Assembly (NCBI GenBank): GCA_963377175.1
Contig: CAUJNA010001244.1
Span: forward strand, 33,103 to 97,102
Length of the DNA: 64,000 bases
From: Effrenium voratum
Taxonomy: Eukaryota > Sar > Dinophyceae > Suessiales > Symbiodiniaceae
Reading direction: 5' to 3'
A program made the translations under genes and the position numbers. Below are positions 1-11,151 of the stretch, one piece after another; position 1 is the stretch's first letter; each line of letters starts with the position of its first letter. Under the pieces are notes generated by a model. It worked only from the letters and a program-made list of their open reading frames with translations. It searched no databases and was not told where the DNA came from.

Positions 1-434
1 TATTTAATATCATTATAAAATTTTAAAATATATGTTTCGTTATCTTGCAGTATATATTTTTTCACTTTTTCATATGTAGGAAATGTATTTAACTTTATAA
101 AACAATATGTTCTTAATGATGAGTCATCATTTAGAAATGTATTTTCTTCAAATTTCAATTTGTATTTATCATAAATACACTGTCTCAATGTTGAATGTAA
201 ATTACTTTTATGTAAAACTTGCTTTGCATTTCTTAATAAAAAACATTTCTCGCATTCAACATAATTAAAATCACAAATGTTTTTAACAATTGGATTAGGT
301 AAATTTAACTTAGTTAGTCCAGTTTTTTCATTTATTAGTTTACATTTACAACTACTGATAATGTCATTAACTTTTATTTTATTCAAAAAGTCATTAATAA
401 TTTCTTCTTGCTCTTTTTTAGTAAATTCAACCAT
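1..434 (-). CDS. Unknown protein, partial (runs off the window)
   Basis: An open frame of about 144 codons begins with ATG at 434 and is still open at base 1. The start MVEFTKKEQEEII is followed by a Cys-bearing segment with CKCK near residue 36 and a second CxxC at residues 64-67 (ECEKCF), which could form a metal site. Codon use is AT-rich like the neighbours. It lies just downstream of the polymerase on the same strand. I do not recognise the family. A polymerase-linked accessory protein is possible, but nothing in the sequence shows it. Confidence 0.6.
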   Translation of the reverse strand, partial: MVEFTKKEQEEIINDFLNKIKVNDIISSCKCKLINEKTGLTKLNLPNPIVKNICDFNYVECEKCFLLRNAKQVLHKSNLHSTLRQCIYDKYKLKFEENTFLNDDSSLRTYCFIKLNTFPTYEKVKKYILQDNETYILKFYNDIK

Positions 435-465
435 TTCTATTATAATATATTAAGTCAATATTTGT

Positions 466-3400
466 TTAAGTCGTTTTCAAAGAATCTATTTTATAATGGC
501 CGTAAGCAAGTGAGTTTATACTATCTATCCAATATTTTTTGTTTTCATAACTACTAAGAGCAATTTTTTTAGTTGTTATACTAAAAATTCTGTGGTTTTT
601 ACTTCTAATACTATTAAATGACTTATGTATAACCTCATTAGTTTTTAAATCCGTCTCAAACTCTTCATATTTCATTTGACGTCTTACTGTGCCTTTTGCT
701 ATGCCCTTACATTTCTTATATTTTTATCATCACCATAAACTGAGTAAGCATAGCATTTAGGACGAAGGGCTATAAACCCTGTTACTATTTTACTTTTTAA
801 TTCATCCTTAAATTTACCTAATACTTTCTTGTTATTATCATCATAACATTTATGTTCCTTAGGATAATCTGAAAAATCTAATTCTTTTTTAATTGTATTA
901 AGGTCTTCATAAATGTCATTGGTTTTAGTATGAAATACACAACTATCAGTATCAGTATATACCATTTTAATATTATCTCCATATTTAGGCTTCATAACGT
1001 CATAATAAAATTTATACATGTGTTGCTTACTCAAATCTAAAATACTCATCCCAATAAATATAGGTTTGTCTAGTTTCAACTTTGTTTTTTGCTTTTCAAC
1101 TCCAACCAAATTTTCATTAATGATATGACTATGTTTGAAGTTAGGATTACTTACACACTTCATATATCTAGTTTCATCGCTCACAACCTCAAAATCTAAA
1201 TGTTTCCTTTTATCCTCCATTGTTTTTCCAAATATGGCATTGTTCATCAATTTGTAAACATCTTTCTCAAAATCATTTCTAGCATTCTTCCTCTTCTCAG
1301 TGTTAAACTCAATGTAAGGTTTTAAAACTTCTTTTTGTTCAAATTTAATTGCTCTATGAATTTTCTTAAGTTTTAACCCTTGCTTCAAATAAAATTGTAA
1401 GGTTCTTATATGGATTACATATTTTTCTTTATCATTTAAATTCAATACTAATTTATTTGTTTTCTCATCCGTAGGTTTTTTATGATTTAAAAATTCATAA
1501 ATTACAATTTGTTTATCTGACAGCATGTCGGCTTTAACATTCATAACCTCAGGTGCCATTGGATAGTCATTGTGTAAATCGTGTAATTCTTTAGGATATT
1601 CTAAGTCCACTTCTAGAATATATCCAATATTATTATTCTTATAATTAATAATGTCTTCTTCTTTTAATGTATCATTCCATTTTAGATTTTTATATGGCAG
1701 TTTTTGTATCATGCTTAACCCGTACAAATTATTAGCATCAAAATAGTTAATATAACTACTTTCTTTATTTTTATCATATTATTCTCCCATGTATTTATTA
1801 TTTGCGTCAACTTTTTTAGTAGAAACCATACACATTCCGCCTCTAAGTCCCGCTTCTATCATTTCATACATTTCTTGGTCATATATTAAATCAATCTCTA
1901 CACCAGTCATTTTAAGCATAGCATCAAAAGCAAAGTTAGGCAAAGTATAATAATAAGCAGGGTCCAATCCATAATATTTCATACATACATCTCTAAAATT
2001 TTCGAAAATGTCAGTCAATAATAATACATCAGTTTTCAAATATAAATCATGGTATTCACCCATATTCTTAATGTCAAAATGCTTCCATATAATTTTTGCT
2101 CTTTCATAGTCGTTAACACTTATACCTTCTTCACTCAACTGACTATAAAATTCATCCTTACTCGGTAATTGCTCATCATCAAATTTATCAAATGAATTCA
2201 TGTAGTCATAAGGATAAACACCTTTATCAGTTAATAAATCTAGACATTTCTCACTCTTAATCAAATCATTTTTACTACTGAACCTAAAATTATCTTTCCA
2301 GTCTTCACGCAATAACCATTTACTTTTATCTTCTTCATCTGTATTATCATACTTACTCATTGAAACTAACTTATCTAATGAAGCAGTTAAAAACCCAAAA
2401 GTGTCTTTAACACTCAAACTTTCAAAACTGATATTAATAATTTTTTCACTGTTCTGAGCGATGACACCTATTTTACTGTTGTTACTTAATTTATCAGCAT
2501 TTTGAATAATTAAATGACCGTCATAATTTTTCATGTTATGAAATAATACTGGAATTTTAAAATATCTATTACAAAAATTAAGATTGCAAACATTATGAGC
2601 ACAACCTCTATACTTACCTGTAAAATGACAATGGTCTCTAACCTTTCTATATTTCTCCGCTTCCTTAGCATTCTTGTAGTTCATTCTAAACTTCTCCCCA
2701 CAAATAAAGCAGTTTTTAGCATGTTTAAAATCTTCTTTGTCTTCATCGGTCATGTCTATTTTTTCGTTTTCTCCCATCTTCTCCTTTACTTCTGACCTAA
2801 TCTCATTAAGTTTTTGACAAAACACATCAACAGCATCTTTACCACGATACATAAATTCATAATTTGTATTATCAACAGCATTAACCATACTAAGCATAAA
2901 ACCACATGGTTTATGCTCTTGATAAGAAAAAGTGTTTTATCTTCATCTTCATCAGGTTTTTTCAGTTCCTCTGTCAAACATTCAAAATCAGCATATACAA
3001 CAAAAGGACATCTTAACTTTTTGAAGTGATGCTTAAAACTCACTTTCTCATAAGGCTTAGGCATTACTATCTGTTGTCCTTCAACTTCCATGCATCCACT
3101 ATCATAATGTTTATTTAATAATTCATCATTTTTAAATCCATGATTACAATATTTACAAAAATAGGACTTACCATTATGATTACTTTTTTGATTATTAATA
3201 AGTCTGCTCAAACTTTTTATATACACATAATGACTGCAATCCTCCTCATCAACTCTCAACAAATCAAGATGACAAGAAGCATCTTTATTTTTCAATTTTC
3301 TACTAATAACAATTTGTTCATTATCATCAATTTCATAAACATTAATGGATATTGATTTATTATTTTCTTCAAATAAATCTATATCATTATTATTAGCAGG

Positions 3401-4261
3401 AAAACTCACACCATCAAAAATTAAATCACTTGCTATCTTCTTGTAATGAAACATCTTTTCAGGGTGTGCTTTATCACAAATTTTACAATATCCACACTCA
3501 ATAGAATATTTAAAACACTTGTCATCTTGATTTTTAAAAAATATTGATACATGCCTTTTTCATTTTAATCCATTCTGGAAGTTCAATATATTTGCCAGCT
3601 CTAGTCGGATTATATTTATTATACATGATATGAATATTATTAATATTGCTAATTATTAATCCTGACTGATACAAAGCCATATCTAAAATTCTTGTTTCAA
3701 CATCAGGTCTCATTCTTTTCAAAGCATTCCTTATATCCTCTTCATTTACAATAGTGTACGACCTTGTCCTAACTGTTACGTTTCTCTCCTCATCAAATAA
3801 GTTCATAACTTTCATATTTATTGTAGCATTAAGTGTCATTCCTCTATTCTCTTTCAAGTATTCATTAAGTTTGTCAAATTGATAATTAAAATAAGTCAAT
3901 CCGTTCAACTCTTTTAAATGAATGTTTGAAATTGTGTTGGCGTTAGCATATGCTCTAAAGGCGCTTCTTTCTTCTGTTATTACTGCTTTTTTTCTTAATA
4001 GCATGTTTTAAAACCGTTCTTGCTCCTACTCTTTCTCTGATTTGATTTGCTTTGTAGTCATTAGTTTTCTTTACTGCTTCAAGTCTCTTACTCAATCTAT
4101 TGCTTATTGGTTTTTCTGGATTATATCTATACTGATTGTTTCCTATAATTATGGTTTTAAGTTTTTTTACCTTTATTATTTACTTTGTATTCTCCTAAAT
4201 TTTCTTTAAGAAGATACTTAACTATTTTAGTGTTTTCATCTGGCGGTAAATCTCTATTCAT
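466..4261 (-). pseudogene. polB: Protein-primed family B DNA polymerase, multiply disrupted
   Basis: The pieces read in order as one Polinton-type PolB of roughly 1,260 codons. An N-terminal segment contains LPEWIKMKKACINI, typical just before the exonuclease domain. The Exo I-like motif is FVVYADFECLT (around 3,000-2,960). The TPR/palm region includes KTDVLLLTDIFENF. Palm motif A is DANNLYG (about 1,740), motif B KLMNNAIFGK, motif C YTDTDS (959-942), and the C-terminal signature is KIALSSYENKKYW...LAYGH. Frame changes occur near 4,155, 4,010, 3,540, 2,925 and 710, and an in-frame TAA sits at 1,779-1,781 just before motif A. Catalytic motifs are intact although the frame is not. This suggests recent decay, or possibly assembly errors at homopolymers. 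It would replicate the viral genome by protein priming. Confidence 0.88.
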
Positions 4262-4365
4262 ATTATTATCTATATAATTTAATTAGGGTTTTTTCTCTTT
4301 AAGTCTTTTTAAAGTCATAAAATTCTAAGAACTAAATAACTAATTATTAGTCTAAATTATTATTT

Positions 4366-5283
4366 TTAATTTTCAATTAGTAATAATTCATGGCGCAAAT
4401 AATGCTTTTTCAATCCTTCTAATACATAGTATGTTTGTAATGTTATATCTTTTTCTATCTTTTCTATTTTGTATTTCCTTTCTGTCCACTGTGGGTTGGT
4501 TTCTTTCCTCGATGTATAATTACCTTTTCCTTTTTGGTATATTTTCACTGTGTCTGAAACAGATAATTTAGGATATTTCCTCATATGCTTTTGCTTCAGT
4601 GTAAGGTTTGCTTTTACATTTGCTCTGTTGTCATCATCATGAGCTTCATTTGGTTTCATTCCAGTTGATGAGTGAATAGCGCTATTATATTTCTTTAATG
4701 TAGGTTTCAACATATCAGTCCATCTACCTTTAGTAAAGTGCATTCTGTCTCCTATTCCTTTTTTCATCGTTCTAATCAATCTCTCCACAATATAGGCATG
4801 TGTTAGCGTTGTTTTATGTATTATACCTAAATCATCTAAATATTTCTTTACTTCTGCTTTAAATGCTCCATCATCATCAGAAAAGATTTCCACAGGCTCA
4901 CCCATAACTTTAAATGCTTCTTTCAAACCTTTCAAAACGTTTGGACTGTCTCTTTGAAACATTGGATACACAAAACCTAATTTGCTGAAAGCATCTATTA
5001 CAATCAATGCATAGCGTTCTTCATCTTCTTTCTTAAATATTTTCATATCCATAATATCTAATTGAAATTCTGCTCTGGCATATGGCACTAAGAAACTGTT
5101 ATAATTCTGATACGGCTTTAATTGCTTGTTAGGTTGCTTCTTCAACCACTTTGCCACTTGTTCTAATGTTACACTTGCTCCTTTCTCTTTTGCTTGATTG
5201 TATAAGCTTTGTTTAGAACCATAACATGTTTCTAAATCATAGTAGATATTGCTCATTATCTCCTCATTACTTAGTTTACTCAT
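4366..5283 (-). CDS. Retroviral-type (rve) integrase
   Basis: The 305-aa frame is intact. It has a DDE core: an Asp in QLDIMDM (residues 76/79), SDDDGAF (D136) and an Glu in YIVERLIRTMKK (E167) followed by the usual basic helix. An N-terminal helical region (residues 1-60) and a C-terminal basic, beta-rich region (residues 230-300, PQWTERKYKIEKI) complete the Polinton integrase layout. It should join the viral termini to host DNA. It sits directly upstream of polB on the same strand, as is common in Polintons. It is one of the few undamaged genes in element A. A Ty3-type retrotransposon origin is unlikely because no RT or RNase H adjoins it. Confidence 0.92.
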   Translation of the reverse strand: MSKLSNEEIMSNIYYDLETCYGSKQSLYNQAKEKGASVTLEQVAKWLKKQPNKQLKPYQNYNSFLVPYARAEFQLDIMDMKIFKKEDEERYALIVIDAFSKLGFVYPMFQRDSPNVLKGLKEAFKVMGEPVEIFSDDDGAFKAEVKKYLDDLGIIHKTTLTHAYIVERLIRTMKKGIGDRMHFTKGRWTDMLKPTLKKYNSAIHSSTGMKPNEAHDDDNRANVKANLTLKQKHMRKYPKLSVSDTVKIYQKGKGNYTSRKETNPQWTERKYKIEKIEKDITLQTYYVLEGLKKHYLRHELLLIEN

Positions 5284-5311
5284 ATATTGAAATTGGATTA
5301 TATTAATTAAA

Positions 5312-5703
5312 TTAAAATTTAATTAATATTATCCAATTAGACTTTATTTTTAGTACTCTGGCACTTTCTACTTTTTCATGTCTTGATTTGTTAGAACTGT
5401 TGGCCATTGATTTTCCACAAATATTACATGTATAAGGTTTATTAAGTTTTTCTTGAAAGTATTTTTTATGATAATCCTTTTGATATTGTTTCTCTTTATT
5501 TTCTTTTGTTTCTTCGCTATCAGTAGGACTTGGCAACACATTCAACACATCACATCTGAACTTTTATAATGTCTTTCAATGTCATCAGCAAAACTACTAT
5601 TCATAAATAACATATTCATAAAGTCATTATAATTTTCTTCATCATGTATTCCTCCTAACAATCTATCGCTTCCATCATCTGAGTGTCTGCTATAGAATGG
5701 CAT
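5312..5703 (-). pseudogene. Small C2H2 zinc-finger protein, frameshifted
   Basis: An ATG at 5703 opens a frame (start MPFYSRHSDDGSDRLLGG). This frame stops near 5,550 while the adjacent frame continues to 5312 through an acidic linker into YTCNICGKSMANSSNKSRH, a CxxC...H(x)n zinc-finger pattern. The shift is one base. The gene lies between the integrase and the 292-aa RPTYDEM protein, all on the minus strand. A DNA-binding or regulatory role is plausible from the finger alone. The second His of the finger is not clear. Confidence 0.5.
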
Positions 5704-5797
5704 TTATCTTATAGAATAAAGTCGCTATTTCTTTAAGGCATTTTTACAAATTCTGGTATTTTAATTTTTATATTTTATTATTATTATTATTATTATT

Positions 5798-6676
5798 TTA
5801 TTGTTTTTCTTTATTCTTATCTTTATCCTTATCTTCATTTTCACTTTCAGCATCTGTAGGAATAGGTATTTCTGTTGGTGGTGCTATTTCATAATTAACA
5901 TTTTCTTCTGATGATGATGATGAATTAACAGTATGCGTTGAAGAACTATTAACAGTGATAGGCGGAGAACTATTAACGCTAACAGGCGGGGAAGTGTTTA
6001 ACTCAACTTCCTCACTAACATTTGTATTCAGCCAATTCATTATAGCAGTTGCTATATCGTATGATGTTACTAATGAATTCATTGTCAGATTAACTAATAA
6101 CTCAGAACCTTGAATTGTAGTTAATGTAGTGTGATATGTTAAATGTGCTACTATTTGTCCTATACTAAAACCTGACCTCATCATAAATTCTATAATCCTC
6201 ATCAACATAAATAATTTCTTTCTATATTTATCAATGTCATCATCTTTTTTATCATCATCATCATCGTCGTCATCATATAAATCAGGGTCATATGTAAATG
6301 CTATTGCTTCTGCTTCAGCCTTGGTTATCAGTTTGCTTTTGAAGCTCTTTGAAGAACCGCCTAATATTTTTGTCTCATCATCAAAATTATAAGTTTGTGT
6401 CGCTTTATCATTTGGTAGGTCTGTTTGTGTTGCCTTGTTTTCTTTGTTAAGCGTTTGTGTTGCCTTGTCCATCATCATAACTTGAGCGTTCATATATCTT
6501 TCTTTATTTTTATAATTCATTAAATCCATTTTATCAAAATCAAAATTATTCAATAACATATATTTGTTGTATTTCTTCAATATAACTGTTGTTTTCATTT
6601 TGCTTGTGATTGCTTGTTTAAGCATTTCATCATATGTAGGGCGTTTCCTTAACTCTTGCTTGTGGTTGTTAATCAT
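5798..6676 (-). CDS. RPTYDEM-motif virion-like protein
   Basis: The 292-aa frame is intact. The N-terminus has RKRPTYDEMLKQ (residues 10-21), a motif that recurs in the next minus-strand gene and in its element B counterpart. The middle has three KATQT repeats (KATQTLNKEN, KATQTDLPND, KATQTYNFDD), then a run of nine Asp residues. A helical segment (around residues 155-220) contains hydrophobic stretches (FMLMRIIEFMMRSG, LLVNLTMNSLV). The C-terminus is Ser/Pro/Glu-rich with three NSSPP-type repeats. I do not recognise it. The motif sharing and its position among structural genes suggest a minor virion or core protein. Confidence 0.65.
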   Translation of the reverse strand: MINNHKQELRKRPTYDEMLKQAITSKMKTTVILKKYNKYMLLNNFDFDKMDLMNYKNKERYMNAQVMMMDKATQTLNKENKATQTDLPNDKATQTYNFDDETKILGGSSKSFKSKLITKAEAEAIAFTYDPDLYDDDDDDDDKKDDDIDKYRKKLFMLMRIIEFMMRSGFSIGQIVAHLTYHTTLTTIQGSELLVNLTMNSLVTSYDIATAIMNWLNTNVSEEVELNTSPPVSVNSSPPITVNSSSTHTVNSSSSSEENVNYEIAPPTEIPIPTDAESENEDKDKDKNKEKQ

Positions 6677-6710
6677 TTTATATAATTATTGATAAATTAT
6701 GTAAAATTAT

Positions 6711-7733
6711 CTATTTTTCCTTTGTTGCCTTGCCTTTTCCTTTCATATCTTTCCAATCATTCATTCTTTTTCTTAACAATTCATCATTTACTTTTGTTGT
6801 CCATTTTCCGCTGTTTATAAGCTTCTCCACCAGTCCAACTAAATAAGTTCTACCAGTTTCCTTTTTACCTTTCCCCTTTTTCTTTGTGTTTGAATATTGT
6901 TGTTCCTGTTCTTCAGTAAGTCCTGCTCCTCTTAAATATAATTGAAATAATATGTCTTCTTCTTTTACTGTGCTTCCCTTCCAATGGTTTATATCAGTTG
7001 AGTAGTCAATGGTTTCCTTATGTGTTCTTGTTTGTCTTGCTGGTAATGTGGATGAACTGCCAGCGCTGTCCCTTGTTTGTTCTCTTCTTTCTTCTAACTC
7101 TTTTGCTTTATGTTCAGTAATTTGTTTGACAAATGATGATGCCACTTTCCTTGCTACATCCCTTGATTGACGATTTACAAGGCCTTTAACATATTCTTTT
7201 GATGCGGCTTCGCTGTCATTCTTTCAGTGCTTATTTCTTCCAGTGCTGGTAAATCATCATAGTCGCTTGATTTTGATGATAATACTGACTGCCACTCATC
7301 TTTCTCTTCTAACTGTCTTGCTCGTTGTGCTCGTTGGTGTAGGTCTGCTATTTGTTCACTACTAAGTCTTTTTGAAATTTGACTGACTTGTCGTTCGTGT
7401 TGTTCCTCTGCATCATCCATTGTGGCACTTAGTGTTTGTATTGAACCGTCTCTTAAATCATCCATTTCATCATCCCTTGCCATATCAAAATATTTTGTTG
7501 ATTTTCTCCATCTAACATTTTTTCAAGTGTTGTTGTCTCAAATCTACTGTATTATTATCATAAACTGTTCCTAATGGACTATCACGAAAATAATAAGCGT
7601 TTCTGTCTATTACATCTCTTATATTCTTATTTTTATATTCTTCCTTTGTAATTTCCTTCATCAGTTCATTATAAGACGGTCTTAATCTTAACTGTGATTT
7701 TAACGTTTTCATCTGTGCATTGTCTAATCTCAT
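6711..7733 (-). pseudogene. RPSYNEL-motif protein, two frameshifts
   Basis: Three adjoining frames read as one protein of about 340 codons. It starts at 7733 with an N-terminal motif LRLRPSYNELMKE and a second motif IRDVIDRNAYYF. It continues after a shift near 7,505 into a charged coiled-coil-like segment (HERQVSQISKRLSSEQIADL). It shifts again near 7,205 into a Lys-rich C-terminus (KKKGKGKKETGRTYLVGLVEKLI). The element B gene at 48,686 shows the same order (RRPTYDEM, LEDVIDIKATLF, coiled coil), which supports the joining. Function unknown; possibly a scaffold or core protein. Confidence 0.6.
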
Positions 7734-7778
7734 TAGTATATTAAATTAATTAGATTATAATTTATTAATCTAATTAAT

Positions 7779-8252
7779 TTAATTATTTTTCTCAAAATCA
7801 AAATCCTTTCTTAATTGATTGATTATTCCTTTCTTCTTCTTAATAATTTCTGAATATGATTTACCTGTTTCACTTGATGGGTGATGTCTCAATTTTTCAC
7901 TTTCCAACCTTTGGGTTTCATTAAAATACGTCTGTGCTTCTTCTTGATATCTTCTTTTATTTTGAAATACAGCATAATCTTTTTTGGTGTTATGACGTTC
8001 TAATTGTTCTTGTAATTCTTTCAAATATGTGTAATTAGGTTGGTGTGCCTTGTTGTCTCCTTCATAATAGTAATGTTGAGTTGATTTCTATTTATTCTTC
8101 TTTTTTGGTTTGTTTGTTTCAAAAACTGCTTTTCTATCAATAACATCACTGATATTCGGTTTGTCTTTATTTTGTGGTTCTGTTATTCTATTTACAACGT
8201 TGTCATAAATTTCTCTACGACGCATAAGCAATTGTTTTTTATCAATAACCAT
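7779..8252 (-). pseudogene. DVIDRKA-motif coiled-coil protein with in-frame TAG
   Basis: An ATG at 8252 opens a frame with ISDVIDRKAVF near residue 40. It meets an in-frame TAG at 8,088-8,090, then stays open to 7779 as a charged helical region (KELQEQLERHNTKKD ... LRHHPSSETGKSYSE). Element B has a similar coiled protein at the equivalent place (48,312). The shared DVID-x-x-A motif links it to the gene just downstream, perhaps an old duplication. The TAG could be a point mutation. Function unknown. Confidence 0.55.
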
Positions 8253-8270
8253 TATATAATAATAATTAGA

Positions 8271-8852
8271 TTAAATAATTTTACTTGCTAAATTATTAAT
8301 TTTCTGTTTATTTTTATTATCTCGTTCCATTTTAATATTATTGTAACGGTCTTTTGCAGTTTCAAACACTTTATTTGCTGTGCGTTCTATATGTTGTTTT
8401 AACCTTTCTTCAACTCTTCTTTCTATTTCTTGTTCATCCACTTTTGGAATATTATCTTTAACTTTTTCATATACGTTATTCTCAAATTCTCTTGCTTGTT
8501 CAGGATGCATAGTTTTTCTTCGAACAACTTTGTTAGGGTCTGGTTCTTTTTTAACTGGTATTCCATTACAGTTATGACGATATCTGAAAGTGTATTTTGT
8601 TAAATATTTTTTACATTTTGGACATTCCACTTTTTCAGTTGAGTATGTTTTAGATTTTAATTCTTGCTTTGGTGGTTCGTCTATATTATGATCTGGTGTA
8701 TTGTCTTTATTATTTTCTTCATTTATAATATTATTAGTTTCTACTTCTTTACTTTCTTCATTAATAATAGGTTCTTCTTTAATTTCTTCTACTTCTTTAG
8801 GTGCTTCATTATTTTCACTGCCTACATCTACTATTTCAATATTTTTAACCAT
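8271..8852 (-). CDS. Acidic protein with CPxC...H...C zinc-binding motif
   Basis: The 193-aa frame is intact. The N-terminal 70 residues are acidic and low-complexity. A CPKCKKYLTKYTFRYRHNC motif (about residues 77-95) offers Cys2-His-Cys ligands and is followed by basic RRKTMHPEQ. The rest is a long charged helix (VEERLKQHIERTANKVFE). Element B encodes the counterpart at 47,718 with the same start (IEIVDV versus IEVVDI), the same zinc motif and the same VRR-x-x-x-HPE/THE stretch. It lies next to the penton gene in both elements. It is a conserved viral gene of unknown role; nucleic-acid binding is a reasonable guess. Confidence 0.7.
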   Translation of the reverse strand: MVKNIEIVDVGSENNEAPKEVEEIKEEPIINEESKEVETNNIINEENNKDNTPDHNIDEPPKQELKSKTYSTEKVECPKCKKYLTKYTFRYRHNCNGIPVKKEPDPNKVVRRKTMHPEQAREFENNVYEKVKDNIPKVDEQEIERRVEERLKQHIERTANKVFETAKDRYNNIKMERDNKNKQKINNLASKII

Positions 8853-8944
8853 ATAATTAGTATATAATAAATATTTATATTAAAATATTTTAATATAATT
8901 AGTATATAATAAATAATTATATTAAAATATTTAATATATGCTTT

Positions 8945-9785
8945 TCAACTCTCAACAAATGTTAAACTAAAACTACTGTCTGCCCCATGTAAATCTACAG
9001 TTTTACCAAAACTATCAACATATTTAAAATGTAAGCGTCTTAAATGTCTCATTGAAACATCATTAGCGTCATTCATTAAAATCTCATTATCATAGATTAC
9101 ATTTCCAAATCCAGCGGTAATAGGAATTTTCTTTAATACGCGAGCAACTCCATAAGGCGCTAATTGATTTCCATTAGTTAAACTATCACTGGTTAAGTAA
9201 ATATTTTTCATTGGTAATAAATTAACAAACCCACTAACGAAAGGGTCAGGTGCAAAATTGATTTTTTCAACAGTGTTTCCTAAAACATTGTTAATAGACA
9301 TTGTGCGGCTTCTGTCATAATCAACACTAAATAAAACTGTAGTTAGTTTGCAATTCTTTATCTGTATGAATTATGAAAAAGTAAGAAACATAATTAACAG
9401 TTATAGCTATAGTATTTGTTTTTAATGAATAACTACAACTAAAAAAGTCGCTATTTCCATCAGATCCATTAGTAGCAGTATTCAATTTATTTTGTAATTC
9501 GGTTGCTAGTTCACTACCTACATAACTACCTTTATCTGGTGCTACAATAAAATAATATACTGGCGCTCCTGTTAATATTCCTCCTAATGTTAAATATAAT
9601 CTATTATTTACATTTTCTGCAATAGGATAAATAGTATTAGGTAGTGATAATTCGTGGACGTATAGTTTTGTCTTTGCTCCTGTTTCTTGTGTTTCTGGTA
9701 AATCTATAACAACAACAGAAGTGCTCACACTTTCGTTTAGATTTCTATGTCGTGTATCAATGTATATTTTTCTAAATCTTGCCAT
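8945..9785 (-). pseudogene. Penton-like minor capsid protein, frameshifted
   Basis: Two frames abut: 9785-9327 (start MARFRKIYIDTRHRN, then VIDLPETQE, VHELSLPNTIYPI) and 9301-8945 (FVNLLPMKNIYLTSD, RVLKKIPITAGFG, LRRLHFKYVDSFGKTVDLHG, ending SFSLTF). They are offset by one base near 9,310. Together they match the element B protein at 46,857 domain by domain, including the KIYI start, the LP-NTxY motif and the DLSFSITF-type end. The all-beta composition, about 280 residues and the place beside MCP fit the Polinton penton (single jelly-roll) protein. The frame break suggests decay. Confidence 0.68.
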
Positions 9786-9830
9786 AGTTACATTAATTAA
9801 TTAGATAAAAAAATATCAGTATTTAATATA

Positions 9831-10486
9831 ATGAAATATAAATATTATTTAAAAGAAGGAAAATTAAAATCATACAATCCACTTCATCAAGGTCATAGCG
9901 AAATGTATAGAAAAATAATTAATGAAATTCAACAAGAAAATCATTATTCAAACCTAAATATAATAATAATTTATATGACACAGAAGGATTAAACAAAGCA
10001 TATACAAATGGTAAAGGTTATTATTTAGATAATAATAAACTATATGTTGCTGGAACATTTGGTAAGTCTAATATTATATCAAATATTAATGATATTTTAA
10101 GTGATATTACAATTCCATTTGGTTTAAATTCATTCAGTGAAAGGTATCGAGATATTAGTGATATAATTGATGAAAACCATAATATTAGTGAAGTTATTTC
10201 ACAACCATTGGGTAGTAGTGCGAGTGCTCAATATTTAAAAGAAAATCCTGATAGAAATATTAGATTAACTACTTACGGCGCTCCTTTTATTTCAATGTCA
10301 AACAAAAACGATGACAACTACACAAGCATACGAAATTTTGGAGATATAGTCAGTATTTTAGATAGAGGCAGTATAACATCAAATAGAGGAGGTTTTAACC
10401 CATTAACAAATCATCAACACTCATTATATGGTGATACTGGCAAGGATGTATCAAGAAGCATTGAACCTGTAAAGGAAATTTTGTGA
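9831..10486 (+). pseudogene. Lipase-like (alpha/beta hydrolase) protein, frameshifted, nucleophile lost
   Basis: An ATG at 9831 begins a frame that shifts after about 45 codons, near 9,970, into the frame ending at 10486. The element B homolog has the class 3 lipase elbow SHSLGSAVSAEL. Here the same place reads SQPLGSSASAQYL, so the nucleophile Ser is Pro. Other elements align: YGAPFIS, FGDIVSILDRG (likely catalytic Asp region) and NHQHSLYG (His region). Lipase-like genes are known in some Polinton-like viruses and may help membrane penetration. Divergently transcribed from the penton gene, with about 45 bp between. The copy is probably inactive. Confidence 0.6.
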
Positions 10487-10534
10487 AAAGAATATATTTA
10501 AAGAAAAAACAGTATATATCAGTATATAACCACA

Positions 10535-11151
10535 ATGGATTATAAACATGCAAAAATATATCAAATAGTAAATGACATAACTGATGATGTTTATATTGGT
10601 TCTACCTGCCAACCATTATCAAAAAGAATGGCAGAGCATAGGGCAAGTATGAGAACTAAAAGAGATAGTTATATCAGATTGTATCAAAAGATGTTAGACA
10701 TTGGGGTGGAGCACTTCAACATATATTTGATAAAAGAGACACCTTGTGAAAATAAAGAGCAGTTAAGAGCAATTGAAGGTGATTATATCGTGAGAGAGGA
10801 ACACTAAATGGACATATAGCAGGTAGGGATATGAAAACGTATGGTAAAGAAATGAGAGACATACACAGGGAAAAATACCGAGAAAGGATAAACTCATACA
10901 CAATGAACAATAAAGACAAGTTGAATGAATATGGACGGAACTACTACAATGACAGAAAAGAAGAAATCAAACAAATAGAAAGGGACAAGTATGTAGAAAT
11001 GACAAAAATAAAACTTACCTGCGTCATATGTGGCGCTACACATAATAAGAAAAATACACCATTACATCTAAGAAGTAGAAGACATCAAGAAGCATTAGCC
11101 GAGTTGAAAACAAATGAAGTAAATGAAGATAATATATCAGATAATATATAA
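10535..11151 (+). pseudogene. GIY-YIG endonuclease with C-terminal zinc finger, frameshifted
   Basis: The N-terminal domain is a clear GIY-YIG nuclease: KIYQIVNDITDDVYIGSTC, then LSKRMAEHRA (Arg of the active site) and a late Glu in EGDYI. The frame ends at 10807; the second frame (from about 10,800 to 11151) carries a Lys/Arg-rich linker and CVICGATHNKKNTPLHLRS plus RRH, a U1-like C2H2 finger. Element B has the same two-part protein at 45,604-46,149. Such genes in viruses are often homing or recombination nucleases. The stop codon overlaps the next ATG (taATG), indicating tight packing. Confidence 0.75.
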
